NCBI GenBank assembly: GCA_023700985.1
Contig: JAMPXV010000006.1
Coordinates: forward strand, 1 to 35,576
From: Lysobacter sp.
GTDB lineage: Bacteria > Pseudomonadota > Gammaproteobacteria > Burkholderiales > Usitatibacteraceae
Direction: 5' to 3'
Length of the DNA: 35,576 nucleotides
The position numbers and the translations under genes were made by a program. The notes beneath the pieces are model-generated. The model searched no databases, had not been told where the DNA came from, and saw only the letters and a list, made by a program, of their open reading frames with translations. Positions 21,572-30,034 of the stretch are shown in pieces. Positions within the stretch are counted from its first letter, which is position 1. Each line of letters opens with the position of its first letter.

Positions 21572-22231
21572 GTGCCCCGCCCATCACGCCACCTCGATCG
21601 CGCCCTCGTCGCCGCCGGCCGGGAACTGCTTCCCGTCCACGGCTGCTCGGGCCTCACCATCCGCCAGGTTTCGGAGGCCGCGGGCGTGAACATCGGCATG
21701 TTCCACTACCACTTCCGCACGCGCGAGGTCTTCCTTCGCGCGGTGATGCAGAGTGCCTACGAGGAGATGTTCTCGCGGCTCACGCTCGGCATCGCGAAGG
21801 AGGCGACCGCCACCGCGAACCTGCGCGCCGCCCTGCGCGCCCTCGGGCGCTTCGTGCAGGGCAATCGTGCCCTGGTCGCGCGCATCCTGGCCGACGCCCT
21901 GGGGGGCGACGCGATCGCCCGCGAGTTCCTGAAGGACAATTTTCCCCGTCACCTGGGCGTGCTGCTGATGCTCGTCGCCGCCGGGCAACGCGCCGGCGAG
22001 CTCAGGCCCGTGGCGGCCACGCAGGCGATCGGCTTCTGCGCGGGGGCGCTCGTGCTGCCGATCCTGGTCGGCGGTTCGGTCGCGGAAAGCGGCGCGCTGG
22101 ACCCGGCGTTCGCGGAAGGGCTCCGGGCGGACATGCTCACCGAGCGCGCGCTCGACGAGCGCATCGACCTCGCGCTCGCCGCGCTCGTCGCAGGCGGGGC
22201 GAAACGCAAGCGAAGGGGAGGAACACCGTGA
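21572..22231 (+). CDS. TetR/AcrR-family transcriptional regulator
   Basis: 219 residues. The N-terminal HTH is clear: RALVAAGRELL, then LTIRQVSEAAGVNIGMFHYHFRTRE, of which VNIGMFHYHF is the DNA-recognition helix region. The C-terminal ligand domain is helical and not recognisable by ligand. The ORF track begins at 21350 inside the antisense thiC riboswitch and upstream of the promoter; the GTG at 21572 starts just after the predicted transcription start and directly before the HTH, so it is preferred. The stop overlaps the next gene in GTGA. The order TetR, membrane-fusion protein, ABC ATPase, ABC-2 permease resembles E. coli cecR-ybhGFSR, suggesting control of the exporter by a drug or other small molecule. 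Confidence 0.88.
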   Translation: MPRPSRHLDRALVAAGRELLPVHGCSGLTIRQVSEAAGVNIGMFHYHFRTREVFLRAVMQSAYEEMFSRLTLGIAKEATATANLRAALRALGRFVQGNRALVARILADALGGDAIAREFLKDNFPRHLGVLLMLVAAGQRAGELRPVAATQAIGFCAGALVLPILVGGSVAESGALDPAFAEGLRADMLTERALDERIDLALAALVAGGAKRKRRGGTP

Positions 22232-23172
22232 AGACTGCCGCCACGATCCTGGTCGCGCTTGCCGTCGCCGGCTGCGACTCGCCGAAGGACAACGCGCTGC
22301 AGGGCTATGCCGAGGGCGAATACGTGCGCGTGGGCGCGCCGTTCGCGGGGACTCTCGTGCGCCTCGACGTGCAGCGCGGAAGCCGCGTGGAGGCGGGCGC
22401 GCCGCTCTTCGCGCTCGAGGCCGAGAACGAGTCGGCGGCGCGCCGCGAGGCCGAGGACCGCCTGGACAACGCCCGGGCGCAGCTGGAAAACCTGCGCAAG
22501 GGGCGGCGCCCGACGGAGATCGAGGCGGTGCGTGCGCAGCTTGCGCAGGCGCAGGCGGCCTTTGTCTTCACGGCGGCCGAGCTGAAGCGCCAGGAGGACC
22601 TCCTCGCGAAGGGGTTCGCGACGCGCCAGCAGCTCGAGGAGGCGCGAACCGCCATGGCCCGCGACAGGGCGCGGGTCGACGAGCTGAAGGCGCAGGTCGC
22701 GACGGCCCACCTGGCGGCGCGCCCCGACGAGATCCGCGCGGCGCAGGCGCAGGCCTCCGCCGCGAAAGCCGTGCTCGACCAGGCCGACTGGCGCCTGAAG
22801 CAGAGGACCGCCGTGTCGACGGTGGCGGGGGTGGTGGCGGACACGCTCTTCGTGCGCGGCGAATGGGTGGGCGCCGGCCAGCCCGTCGTCTCCCTGCTGC
22901 CGCCGGAGAACCTCAAGGCCCGCTTCTACGTGCCGGAGACGGGGCTGGGCGCCGTGAGGATCGGCCAGCCGGTCGAGCTGCGTTGCGACGGCTGCGGCGC
23001 GCCCATCCGCGCGACGATCACCTGGATCGCGCCGCAGGCCGAGTACACCCCGCCGGTCATCTACAGCAAGGAAAGCCGCGCGAAGCTCGTCTTCCTGGTC
23101 GAGGCGCGGCCGGCGCCCGCGGACGCGACGCGCCTGAAACCCGGCCAGCCCCTCGACGTCGTGCTTCCGTAG
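22228..23172 (+). CDS. HlyD/YbhG-type membrane-fusion lipoprotein of an ABC exporter
   Basis: 314 residues with a lipoprotein signal: MKTAATILVALAVAGC, lipobox VAGC with Cys16 for acylation. It is followed by a split biotinyl-lipoyl-like domain (GYAEGEYVRVGAPFAGTLV ... VVADTLFVRGEWVGAGQPV) around a long alpha-helical hairpin at about residues 75-195 rich in Ala, Gln and Glu. A beta-barrel end (VPETGLGAVRIGQPV) completes the adaptor. It would bridge the inner-membrane ABC transporter to an outer-membrane TolC-type channel. The GTG start overlaps the tetR stop by 4 bases, implying translational coupling. The substrate is not deducible from the sequence. Confidence 0.9.
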   Translation: MKTAATILVALAVAGCDSPKDNALQGYAEGEYVRVGAPFAGTLVRLDVQRGSRVEAGAPLFALEAENESAARREAEDRLDNARAQLENLRKGRRPTEIEAVRAQLAQAQAAFVFTAAELKRQEDLLAKGFATRQQLEEARTAMARDRARVDELKAQVATAHLAARPDEIRAAQAQASAAKAVLDQADWRLKQRTAVSTVAGVVADTLFVRGEWVGAGQPVVSLLPPENLKARFYVPETGLGAVRIGQPVELRCDGCGAPIRATITWIAPQAEYTPPVIYSKESRAKLVFLVEARPAPADATRLKPGQPLDVVLP

Positions 23173-23183
23173 GGCGCCCCGCC

Positions 23184-24134
23184 ATGGCCGAAGCCGCCCT
23201 CGTCATCGACGTCGAAGGACTTACCAAGCGCTTCGACGACAAGGTGGTCGTCGACCGCTTCGCGCTCCAGGTGCGCCAGGGCCAGATCTACGGCTTCCTG
23301 GGACCCAACGGCAGCGGCAAGACCACGACGATCCGCATGCTATGCGGCCTCCTCACCCCGGACGGCGGCCGCGGCACGTGCCTCGGCTTCGACATCCTGC
23401 GCGAGTCGGCGCGGATCAAGCGCGAGGTCGGCTACATGACGCAGCGCTTCAGCCTCTACGAGGACCTGTCGATCGCGGAGAACCTCGAGTTCACCGGGCG
23501 CATCTACGGGCTGGCCGACCGCCGCCGCCGGGTCGACGAGGCGCTCGAGCGCCTCGGGCTCGGCAAGCGCCGCGGCCAGCTCGCCGGCACGCTCTCCGGA
23601 GGCTGGAAGCAGCGCCTCGCGCTCGCCGCCTGCCTGCTGCACGACCCGCGGCTGCTGCTCCTGGACGAACCCACGGCGGGCGTCGACCCCGGTGCGCGCC
23701 GCGAATTCTGGGAGCACCTCCACCAGCTGGCCCACGGGGGAATGACCGTGCTCGTGAGCACCCATTACATGGACGAGGCCGAGCGGTGCCATGCGCTCGC
23801 CTATATCGCCTACGGCAAGCTCCTCGCGAGCGGCACGGCCGCGGAGGTCGTGGCGGGCGCGAGGCTCCACACGTGGGCGATCGAGGGCGAGGACCTCGCG
23901 GCCGTCGCGGCGGAGCTGCGCGGGGCGCCGGGGGCGGACATGATCGTCCCGTTCGGCGCGCGGCTCCACGTGAGCGGCACCGACGCCGAAACGCTTGCGT
24001 CGAGCGTCTCGGCGGCGGCGGCCCGGCGCGGGCTGCGGGCGACCTCCGTTGACCCCGGCCTCGAGGATGTCTTCATCCACCTCATGCGCCACGCGCCGGA
24101 GCCGGTGACCGTTGCCGGCCGGGCGGAGGGCTGA
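23184..24134 (+). CDS. ABC exporter ATP-binding protein (YbhF/CcmA-like)
   Basis: 316 residues. Walker A is GPNGSGKTTT (residues 40-49), the Q-loop Gln87 is in YMTQRFSLYEDL, and Walker B is LLLLDEPTAGVDP with Glu162. The switch His194 is in VSTHYMDEAE. The signature is LSGGW rather than LSGGQ, a variant often seen in ABC-2 exporters. YxDLSIAEN and the C-terminal extension of about 80 residues also fit the drug/polysaccharide ABC-2 class. E. coli YbhF is a fused double ATPase; this protein has a single nucleotide-binding domain and would need to dimerise. The ATG at 23184, 11 bases after the upstream stop, is used in place of the long track ORF. Confidence 0.93.
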   Translation: MAEAALVIDVEGLTKRFDDKVVVDRFALQVRQGQIYGFLGPNGSGKTTTIRMLCGLLTPDGGRGTCLGFDILRESARIKREVGYMTQRFSLYEDLSIAENLEFTGRIYGLADRRRRVDEALERLGLGKRRGQLAGTLSGGWKQRLALAACLLHDPRLLLLDEPTAGVDPGARREFWEHLHQLAHGGMTVLVSTHYMDEAERCHALAYIAYGKLLASGTAAEVVAGARLHTWAIEGEDLAAVAAELRGAPGADMIVPFGARLHVSGTDAETLASSVSAAAARRGLRATSVDPGLEDVFIHLMRHAPEPVTVAGRAEG

Positions 24135-24139
24135 TCGCC

Positions 24140-25267
24140 GTGTTCGCCTGGAGCCGCTTCGCCGCCGTCGTCGTGAAGGAGTTCGTCCAGGTTCGCCGGG
24201 ACCGGCTCACCTTCGCCATGATGATCGGAATGCCGGTCATGCAGCTGGTGCTCTTCGGCTTCGCGATCAACATGGACCCGAAGAGCCTGCCCATGGCGGT
24301 GGTCGCGGCCGAGTCGAGCCCCTTCTCGCGCTCGCTCGTGCGCTCGCTCGAGGCGAGCGGGTACTTCCGGGTGGTCGCGCAGCCGGCCACCGCGGCCGGG
24401 GCGGAGGCGCTCATGGCCGAAGGCGACGTCCAGTTCGTCCTCCACGTGCCGGCGGACTTCTCGAGGAAGATCGCGCGCGGCGAGCGCCCGGTGGTGCTCG
24501 TGGAGGCCGACGCGTCGGACCCGGCCGCCACGGGGAATGCGCTTTCGGCGATCCAGGCCCTCAACTACTCGGCCCTCGATCGCGACCTCGCGGGGCCCCT
24601 GGCGGGACTGCGTTCGCCCGCTCCCGCCTTCGAGCTGCGCGTGCACCGCCGCTACAACCCCGAGGGCATCACGGCCTACAACATCGTGCCGGGGCTCATG
24701 GGCGTCGTGCTGACCATGACCATGATCATGATGACCGCGCTTGCCATGACGAGGGAGCGCGAGCGCGGAACGATGGAGAACCTGCTCGCCACGCCGGTGC
24801 GTCCCTTCGAGGTGATGGCGGGGAAGATCGTCCCCTACATCCTCATCGGGTACGTCCAGGTGGTGGTGATCCTCGTCGCCTCCCAGCTCCTCTTCCGGGT
24901 GCCTATGGTAGGAAGCCTCGCCCTCCTTTCCTCCATCCTGGTGCTCTTCATCGCCGCCAACCTGGCCGTGGGGTTCACCTTCTCCACGCTCGCGCGCAAC
25001 CAGCTGCAGGCGATGCAGATGACGTTCTTCTTCTTCCTGCCCTCCATGCTGCTCTCCGGATTCATGTTCCCGTTCCGGGGCATGCCGGGCTGGGCGCAGG
25101 CCATCGGGGAGGTCCTTCCGCTCACCCACTTCCTGAGGATCGTGCGGGGCATCATGCTCAAGGGGAACCAGTGGGACGACATCGCCCTCGAGGTGGCCGC
25201 CCTCGCCGCGTTCCTGCTGGCGGCGGGCGCGGTGGCGATGGCGCGCTACCGCGAGACCCTCGATTGA
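24140..25267 (+). CDS. ABC-2 type exporter permease (YbhS/YbhR-like)
   Basis: 375 residues from a GTG 5 bases after the ATPase gene. An N-terminal membrane helix (FAMMIGMPVMQLVLFGFAIN) is followed by a periplasmic domain of about 130 residues. Five further helices follow, including IVPGLMGVVLTMTMIMMTALA. The RERERGTMENLLATPV coupling segment and the LSGFMFPFRGMPGWAQ loop are typical of ABC-2 permeases. Only one permease gene is present, whereas E. coli ybhGFSR has two, so a homodimer is likely. It is the last gene of the tetR operon. Confidence 0.93.
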   Translation: MFAWSRFAAVVVKEFVQVRRDRLTFAMMIGMPVMQLVLFGFAINMDPKSLPMAVVAAESSPFSRSLVRSLEASGYFRVVAQPATAAGAEALMAEGDVQFVLHVPADFSRKIARGERPVVLVEADASDPAATGNALSAIQALNYSALDRDLAGPLAGLRSPAPAFELRVHRRYNPEGITAYNIVPGLMGVVLTMTMIMMTALAMTRERERGTMENLLATPVRPFEVMAGKIVPYILIGYVQVVVILVASQLLFRVPMVGSLALLSSILVLFIAANLAVGFTFSTLARNQLQAMQMTFFFFLPSMLLSGFMFPFRGMPGWAQAIGEVLPLTHFLRIVRGIMLKGNQWDDIALEVAALAAFLLAAGAVAMARYRETLD

Positions 25268-25295
25268 GCCCCGGGCGCAAGGCGCCGTTTCGCTT

Positions 25296-25304
25296 TGATA
25301 CAAT
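25296..25304 (+). promoter_or_regulatory. Extended -10 promoter for the pcm-rhodanese-tolC genes
   Basis: TGA-TACAAT is a good extended -10 element, 33 bases before the pcm-like ATG, in an AT-rich patch. No -35 match is seen at 17 bases. It suggests that these genes start a transcript separate from the ABC exporter. Confidence 0.45.
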
Positions 25305-25337
25305 TCGACTTTTTTCCACCCCACCGCCTCCGGTACC

Positions 25338-25991
25338 ATGAACTTCGAACAAGCGCGCTTCAACATGGTCGAGCAGCAGATCCGGCCGTGGGAAGTCCTC
25401 GACCCGGGCGTCCTGGGGCTGCTCTTCGAGGTGAAGCGCGAGCTGTTCGTGCCCGCGCCGCACGCCTCGCTCGCCTTCGCCGACATGGAGATACCCATCG
25501 GCCACGGCGAGGCGATGATGCAGCCGAAGGTCGAGGCGCGGATCCTGCAGGAGCTCGCGGTGCGTCGGGAGGAGTCGGTGTACGAGGTGGGAACGGGGTC
25601 CGGGTACCTCACCGCGCTGCTCGCGCGGCAGGCGAGGCACGTGACGAGCGCCGAGATCCACGCGGACCTGCACGCCGGCGCCAGGGCGAACCTCGAGCGA
25701 TCGGGCATCGGCAACGTCACGCTGCTCCAGGGCGACAGCGCCCGCGCGCCGCTCGGGGAATCGGGCTACGACGTCATCGTCCTCACCGGCTCCACGCCGG
25801 AGCTTCCGCAGGCCTTCCTCGACCGGCTCAACCCGGGCGGGCGCCTGTTCGCGGTCGTGGGCGATGCGCCGGTGATGAAGGCCGTGCTCGTCGAGCGCGC
25901 CGCGGGCGGAGCCCTGCGCCGCACGGAGGTCTTCGAGACGCTCCTGAAGCCGCTCGCGAATGCGCAGTCGCCCGCGCGCTTCCGCTTCTGA
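25338..25991 (+). CDS. Divergent protein-L-isoaspartate O-methyltransferase family protein
   Basis: 217-residue class I SAM-dependent methyltransferase. SAM motif I is VYEVGTGSGYLTALLA (residues 81-96); acidic motif II and YDVIVLTGS follow. N-terminal FNMVEQQIRPWEV and RELFVP resemble Pcm. However, the substrate loop normally reading ISQP here reads AMMQPKVEARIL, lacking the usual Ser/Thr. The protein is probably a paralogue whose substrate is uncertain, as in other betaproteobacteria that carry such a gene ahead of tolC. Its stop overlaps the rhodanese start in TGATG. Confidence 0.8.
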   Translation: MNFEQARFNMVEQQIRPWEVLDPGVLGLLFEVKRELFVPAPHASLAFADMEIPIGHGEAMMQPKVEARILQELAVRREESVYEVGTGSGYLTALLARQARHVTSAEIHADLHAGARANLERSGIGNVTLLQGDSARAPLGESGYDVIVLTGSTPELPQAFLDRLNPGGRLFAVVGDAPVMKAVLVERAAGGALRRTEVFETLLKPLANAQSPARFRF

Positions 25992-26311
25992 TGCGCCACC
26001 TCCAGGCCCGGGATCTCGACTCCTGGCTCGCGGCCGCGCCCGGGCCCGTGTCGCTCCTCGACGTGCGCGAGCCCTGGGAGTTCGAGGTCTGCCGCATCGA
26101 GGGCTCCCGCCTCATCCCGCTGTCGCAGCTGCCGGCGCGGCTGGGCGAGCTCGATCCCGGCCTGGCGACGGTGGTGATCTGCCACCACGGCGTGCGGAGC
26201 CTCCGCGCCGCGGCCTACCTGGAGCACTGCGGCTTCGCGGACGTCGTGAACCTGAGCGGGGGCATCGACGCCTGGGCGCGCACGGTGGACCCCGCCATGG
26301 CCGTGTACTGA
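25991..26311 (+). CDS. Single-domain rhodanese-like protein
   Basis: 106 residues. The rhodanese fold is indicated by LLDVREPWEFEVCRIEGS and the active-site loop CHHGVRS with Cys64, i.e. the six-residue CxxGxR loop of active sulphurtransferases, followed by AAYLEHCGFADVVNLSGGIDAW. No signal peptide is seen, so it is cytosolic. It overlaps the methyltransferase stop by one base (TGATG), so the two are co-translated. Its physiological partner is unknown. The track fuses this frame to other genes; the ATG at 25991 is preferred. Confidence 0.92.
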   Translation: MRHLQARDLDSWLAAAPGPVSLLDVREPWEFEVCRIEGSRLIPLSQLPARLGELDPGLATVVICHHGVRSLRAAAYLEHCGFADVVNLSGGIDAWARTVDPAMAVY

Positions 26312-26388
26312 ATCCCGGGTCGGCCGGAATCCGGAACACTCCCGCGCCGCGTCAAACGCCGATCGAACAACGAACCGAAAGACCCACC

Positions 26389-27714
26389 ATGAAACGCAAA
26401 CGCCTCGCACTCCTCCTCGCCGCCTCGGGCCTCGCGCTTTCGGCCCAGGGCGCCGACCTCCTCGGCGTCTACCGCGACGCCCTCTCGAGCGACCCGGTGT
26501 TCCAGGCGGCGCGCGCGCAGTACCAGGCGAGCGTCGAGCGGCTGCCGCAGGCGCGCGCGGGCTACCTGCCCTTCGTCACGGGCTCGGCCGGCGCCTACCG
26601 GAACTTCAACGAGCGCGACGGCGCGGAAGACGTCGACTACTCCACGCGCGGCTTCAGCGTGACCCTGTCCCAGCCGGTCTTCCGGATGCAGAACTGGATC
26701 TCGATCTCGCAGGCGCAGAAGCAGGTGGTGCAGGCCGAGGCGGCGCTCACGACGGCGGGCCAGGACCTGATCCTGCGGGTTGCCCAGGCCTACTTCGACG
26801 TGCTGCAGGCCCAGGACAACGTCGCGCTCTCCGAGGCCCAGAAGCGCGCCATCTCGGAGCAGCTCGCGCAGGCGAAGAGAAACTTCGAGGTCGGCACGGC
26901 GACGATCGTCGACACGCTGGAGGCGCAGGCGCGCTACGACCAGGCCGTCGCCACGGAAGTCCTCGACGCGAACGACCTCGAGGTGAAGAAGCGCGCCCTG
27001 CAGCAGCTGATCGGCAAGTTTCCCGACGCGCTCAAGCCCCTGGGCGACCGGCTGGAGCTGCAGCGGCCCAAGCCCGACAGCATCGACGAATGGGTGAAGT
27101 CCGCCAGCGAGTCGAGCCTCGCGGTCCTCGTGGCGAAGGCCGCCTACGAGATCGCCGCCCAGGAGGTCGATCGCGCACAGGCCGGGCACTACCCGACGGT
27201 CGACCTGAGCGCCAGCTACAACTACAACCGCAACCCGGCGAGCTCCCTGGGCGAGGTTTTCACCGGGTCTTCCATCACCTCGAAGAACGCCCAGGTGGGG
27301 CTCGTCCTTTCGGTGCCGCTCTTCGCCGGCGGGGCGACCCAGTCGCGCGTGCGCGAAGCCCTCGCGCTGCGCGACCGGGCGCAGCAGGACCTCGAGAACA
27401 CCGAGCGCACGGTTGCGCAGTCGGTCCGGCAGAACTTCCTCGCCGTCACCAACGGCATCGCCCTCGTGCGGGCACTCGAGCAGGCGCTCGCCTCCACGCA
27501 GAGCCAGCTCGATTCCTCGATCCTGGGCCGCGACGTGGGCGTGCGCACGAGCGTCGACGTGCTGAACGCGCAGCAGCAGGTGTTCCAGACCCGGCGCGAC
27601 CTGCAGCGGGCCCGCTACGCCTTCATCCTGAATTCGTTCCGGCTCAGGGCCGCCGCGAGCACGCTCACGGAGGCCGACCTGGAGCTGGCGACCCGCGCGC
27701 TGTCGCGAGGCTAG
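26389..27714 (+). CDS. tolC: TolC-family outer-membrane efflux protein
   Basis: 441 residues with a signal peptide (MKRKRLALLLAASGLALSAQG, cleavage near AQG-A). Two outer-membrane-efflux repeats follow. Each has a beta segment (FSVTLSQPVF; VGLVLSVPLFAGG) and long amphipathic helices such as DLILRVAQAYFDVLQAQDN and NTERTVAQSVRQNFLAVTNG. Length and N-terminal LLGVYRDALSSDPVFQAARA are typical of proteobacterial TolC. It would serve as the outer-membrane channel for tripartite exporters, possibly the ABC system just upstream. Its 3' end overlaps the convergent waaA by 50 bases. Confidence 0.94.
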   Translation: MKRKRLALLLAASGLALSAQGADLLGVYRDALSSDPVFQAARAQYQASVERLPQARAGYLPFVTGSAGAYRNFNERDGAEDVDYSTRGFSVTLSQPVFRMQNWISISQAQKQVVQAEAALTTAGQDLILRVAQAYFDVLQAQDNVALSEAQKRAISEQLAQAKRNFEVGTATIVDTLEAQARYDQAVATEVLDANDLEVKKRALQQLIGKFPDALKPLGDRLELQRPKPDSIDEWVKSASESSLAVLVAKAAYEIAAQEVDRAQAGHYPTVDLSASYNYNRNPASSLGEVFTGSSITSKNAQVGLVLSVPLFAGGATQSRVREALALRDRAQQDLENTERTVAQSVRQNFLAVTNGIALVRALEQALASTQSQLDSSILGRDVGVRTSVDVLNAQQQVFQTRRDLQRARYAFILNSFRLRAAASTLTEADLELATRALSRG

Positions 27715-28966
27715 CGGGCAGGCGTTCGGCGAGCCACGCGGCGAGGCGGTCCAGCGCCCCCCGGTTCGCCTTCGCGAAGCCCTCGGCGCGCTGCCCCATC
27801 TGCGCGCGCCGGGCGCCGTCCTCGAGCAACTGCATCGCAAGCGTCACGGCGTGCGCCGCGTCCCGGGCGCGAAGCCCCGCGCCCGCGGCGAGGGCCGCCT
27901 CGGCGGCGCTCTCGAAGTTGAAGGTGTGCGGCCCGAAGACCACGGGCCGCCCGACGGCGCAGGGCTCGATCAGGTTCTGTCCCCCGAACGGCTTGAGGCT
28001 TCCGCCCACGAACACCACGTCCGCCGCCGCGTAGTAGTCGAGCATTTCCCCCATCGAGTCACCCAGCGCGTAGCGGACGTGCGCGGGAACCGGCTGGCCC
28101 AGGCTGCGGCGCCCGATCGGGCCGCGCGCGGCGAGCAGCTGCGCCACTTCCTCGAACCGCTGCGGATGGCGCGGCACGATCACCACGAGCACGTCGGCGG
28201 GAGGGCGTGCCGCCTCGATGGCCTCCACGAGCAGGGCTTCCTCGCCGTCTCGCGTGCTGCCCACGACCCAGACGCGGCGGTCGCGGCCGAGGAGGGCGCG
28301 AAGCGCCGCGCCGCGCTCCGCGGTCTCGCCGGGCACCGCGAGGTCGAACTTGATGTTTCCGGTCACCGCCACGTCGCGGGCGCCGAGGGACTCGAGCCGG
28401 GAGGCGTCCTCGGGCGTCTGCGCCGCCACGCCCGCGAGGTTCCCGAGCGCCTCCCGGGCGAGGGAGGGAAGGCGCGCATAGCCCGCCGCCGAGCGGGCCG
28501 AGAGCCTCGCGTTCACCAGGAACACCGGCACGCCCCTGGCGCGGCACTCGGCGAGCAGGTTGGGCCAGATCTCCGTCTCGAGCAGCACGCCGAGGTCCGG
28601 CCGGACACGGTCGAGGAAGCGGCGCACGAACGCGACGTGGTCCCACGGCAGCCAGGATTGCGTCACGCCGTCTCCGAAGAGCTCGCGCCCCGTGTCCCTT
28701 CCCGTGGGAGTCGTGTGGGTAAGGAGCACGGCCGCACCGGGGTGCTCGCGGCGAAGCAGGGTGACGAGGGGGGCGGCGGCGCGCGTTTCGCCGACCGAGA
28801 CGGCGTGCACCCAGATCACCGGCTTGCCTGCCGGGCGGGGGCCGGCGCCGAAGCGCTCGCCGAGGTGGGCGAGGTAGCCTGGCTGGCGCCGGGCGCGCCA
28901 GGCCAGGCGGACTAGGACCAGCGGCAGGGCGAGCCACAGGACGATGCGGTAGGCGGTTCGCGCCAT
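27665..28966 (-). CDS. waaA: 3-deoxy-D-manno-octulosonic acid (Kdo) transferase
   Basis: 433-residue GT30 family glycosyltransferase of the inner membrane that adds Kdo to lipid IVA. An N-terminal hydrophobic anchor (YRIVLWLALPLVLVRLAW) precedes WVHAVSVGETRAA, LLTHTTPTGRDTG and VLLETEIWPNLL, the segment holding the catalytic Glu. The C-terminal nucleotide-binding part has GGSLKPFGGQNLIEPCAVG and FGPHTFNF. The start ATG overlaps the waaC stop by one base (TAATG), so the two are translationally coupled. The track ORF extends into waaC out of frame; the ATG at 28966 is clearly right. Confidence 0.96.
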   Translation of the reverse strand: MARTAYRIVLWLALPLVLVRLAWRARRQPGYLAHLGERFGAGPRPAGKPVIWVHAVSVGETRAAAPLVTLLRREHPGAAVLLTHTTPTGRDTGRELFGDGVTQSWLPWDHVAFVRRFLDRVRPDLGVLLETEIWPNLLAECRARGVPVFLVNARLSARSAAGYARLPSLAREALGNLAGVAAQTPEDASRLESLGARDVAVTGNIKFDLAVPGETAERGAALRALLGRDRRVWVVGSTRDGEEALLVEAIEAARPPADVLVVIVPRHPQRFEEVAQLLAARGPIGRRSLGQPVPAHVRYALGDSMGEMLDYYAAADVVFVGGSLKPFGGQNLIEPCAVGRPVVFGPHTFNFESAAEAALAAGAGLRARDAAHAVTLAMQLLEDGARRAQMGQRAEGFAKANRGALDRLAAWLAERLPASLATARGSPAPGRPP

Positions 28967-29934
28967 TACCCGCCTGCGGTCCCGCCGAGCAGGGCGTGAA
29001 CGACCTGCCCGACGGTGGGCGTGGTACCCCGCCCGCCGAGATTGACGACGCCCGCGGCCCCGTGCAGGCCCGTCAGACCGGGCTCGGTTGCCACGTAAAG
29101 GCCCACGGCAGGGGTTCCTAGAGCCACGGCGAGGTGGGTGAGACCCGTGTCCACGCCGATGACGGCGCTGGCGTTCGCCAGCAACGCGGCCGCCTCGGGA
29201 AGCCCCATTTCCGGGGCGGCCAGGGCGCCGGGCGTGGCAGCGGCGAGCCGGGCGGAATCGGCTCGCTCGGCGGGCGAGCCTCCGGGGTAGACGACGGTTA
29301 TCGCCTCGTCCCTCAGCCGGGCCGCGAGCGCCGCCCAGTGCTCGTCCGGCCACCGCTTGTCGCGGCGGCTCGAGGCGTGCAGCCCCACGACGTAGCGCCC
29401 CGCGGGCGCCCACGCAGGCGCCGCGACGTTCGCGGCCAGCCCGTAGTCCGGGGGGCCCTCGGGCGCGTACCCGAAGACGGCGCCCACGAGGCGGCGATTG
29501 CGCTCGACGGCGTGGAGCCTGCGCGACACCGCCAGCCCCTGGTCGTAGAAACGCGCGGCGGCCCGCTCACGGATGCTGCGGCGGTCATAGCCGAAAAGCG
29601 GGCCGACCGCGAGGCGGCCGACCGCCACGCTCTTCAGGAGGCCCTGCGCGTCGACGACCCAGTCGTAGGGGTGCTCGCGCAGCGCGCGCCGCGCCGCCGC
29701 CAGCGCGCCCCAGGCACCGGGCGCGAGCGGGCGCCGCCGAAGGTCCCTGAGCCCGACGGGGATGGCCCGCGCGACCGCGGGGTGCAAACGAACGAGCGGG
29801 GCATAGGCCTCCTCCACGGCCCAGTCGATCGTCACGTCGGGACGGCGCGCGCGCAGGTCGGAGACGGCGGGGAAATGGTGGATCACGTCGCCCAGCGAGG
29901 AGAGCTTCACGAACAGGACGCGCGGCGCAGGCAT
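28966..29934 (-). CDS. waaC: Lipopolysaccharide heptosyltransferase I
   Basis: 322-residue GT9 enzyme that adds the first L-glycero-D-manno-heptose to Kdo2-lipid A at the cytoplasmic face. The N-terminus VLFVKLSSLGDVIHHFPAVSDL is the family hallmark. WVVDAQGLLKS, HASSRRDKRWP and GVDTGLTHLAVALGTPAVGLY are the acceptor and ADP-heptose binding segments. The length is typical. It precedes waaA in a two-gene operon and diverges from an LPS-core glycosyltransferase. Confidence 0.95.
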   Translation of the reverse strand: MPAPRVLFVKLSSLGDVIHHFPAVSDLRARRPDVTIDWAVEEAYAPLVRLHPAVARAIPVGLRDLRRRPLAPGAWGALAAARRALREHPYDWVVDAQGLLKSVAVGRLAVGPLFGYDRRSIRERAAARFYDQGLAVSRRLHAVERNRRLVGAVFGYAPEGPPDYGLAANVAAPAWAPAGRYVVGLHASSRRDKRWPDEHWAALAARLRDEAITVVYPGGSPAERADSARLAAATPGALAAPEMGLPEAAALLANASAVIGVDTGLTHLAVALGTPAVGLYVATEPGLTGLHGAAGVVNLGGRGTTPTVGQVVHALLGGTAGG

Positions 29935-29939
29935 GGCGC

Positions 29940-29945
29940 ATTCTA
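29940..29945 (-). promoter_or_regulatory. -10 box immediately before the waaC start
   Basis: Minus-strand TAGAAT is only 5 bases from the waaC ATG, so transcription from it would begin at or next to the start codon. The -35 region is poor. Confidence 0.3.
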
Positions 29946-29999
29946 AATCGCCCGCCCCGGCGGGGTCGAAGAGAGAGGAGGAGGGCGGGAGGCATGCGC

Positions 30000-30005
30000 T
30001 AAAAT
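30000..30005 (+). promoter_or_regulatory. Candidate -10 box for the glycosyltransferase gene
   Basis: TAAAAT lies 29 bases before the GTG start, in the divergent gap with waaC. No clear -35 hexamer. Confidence 0.3.
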
Positions 30006-30034
30006 GCCGGACCTACGCCCCGCCCTGCCGCCTC

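Noticed and set aside
25960-27714. Apparent 584-residue fusion ahead of TolC
   Set aside because: The upstream part is the rhodanese gene in the wrong frame; TolC begins at 26389 with a proper signal peptide.
29933-30034. N-terminal extension of the glycosyltransferase (MAHSKS...)
   Set aside because: It overlaps the waaC start and waaC -10 region antisense and carries no conserved residues; the GTG at 30035 precedes the first conserved strand.
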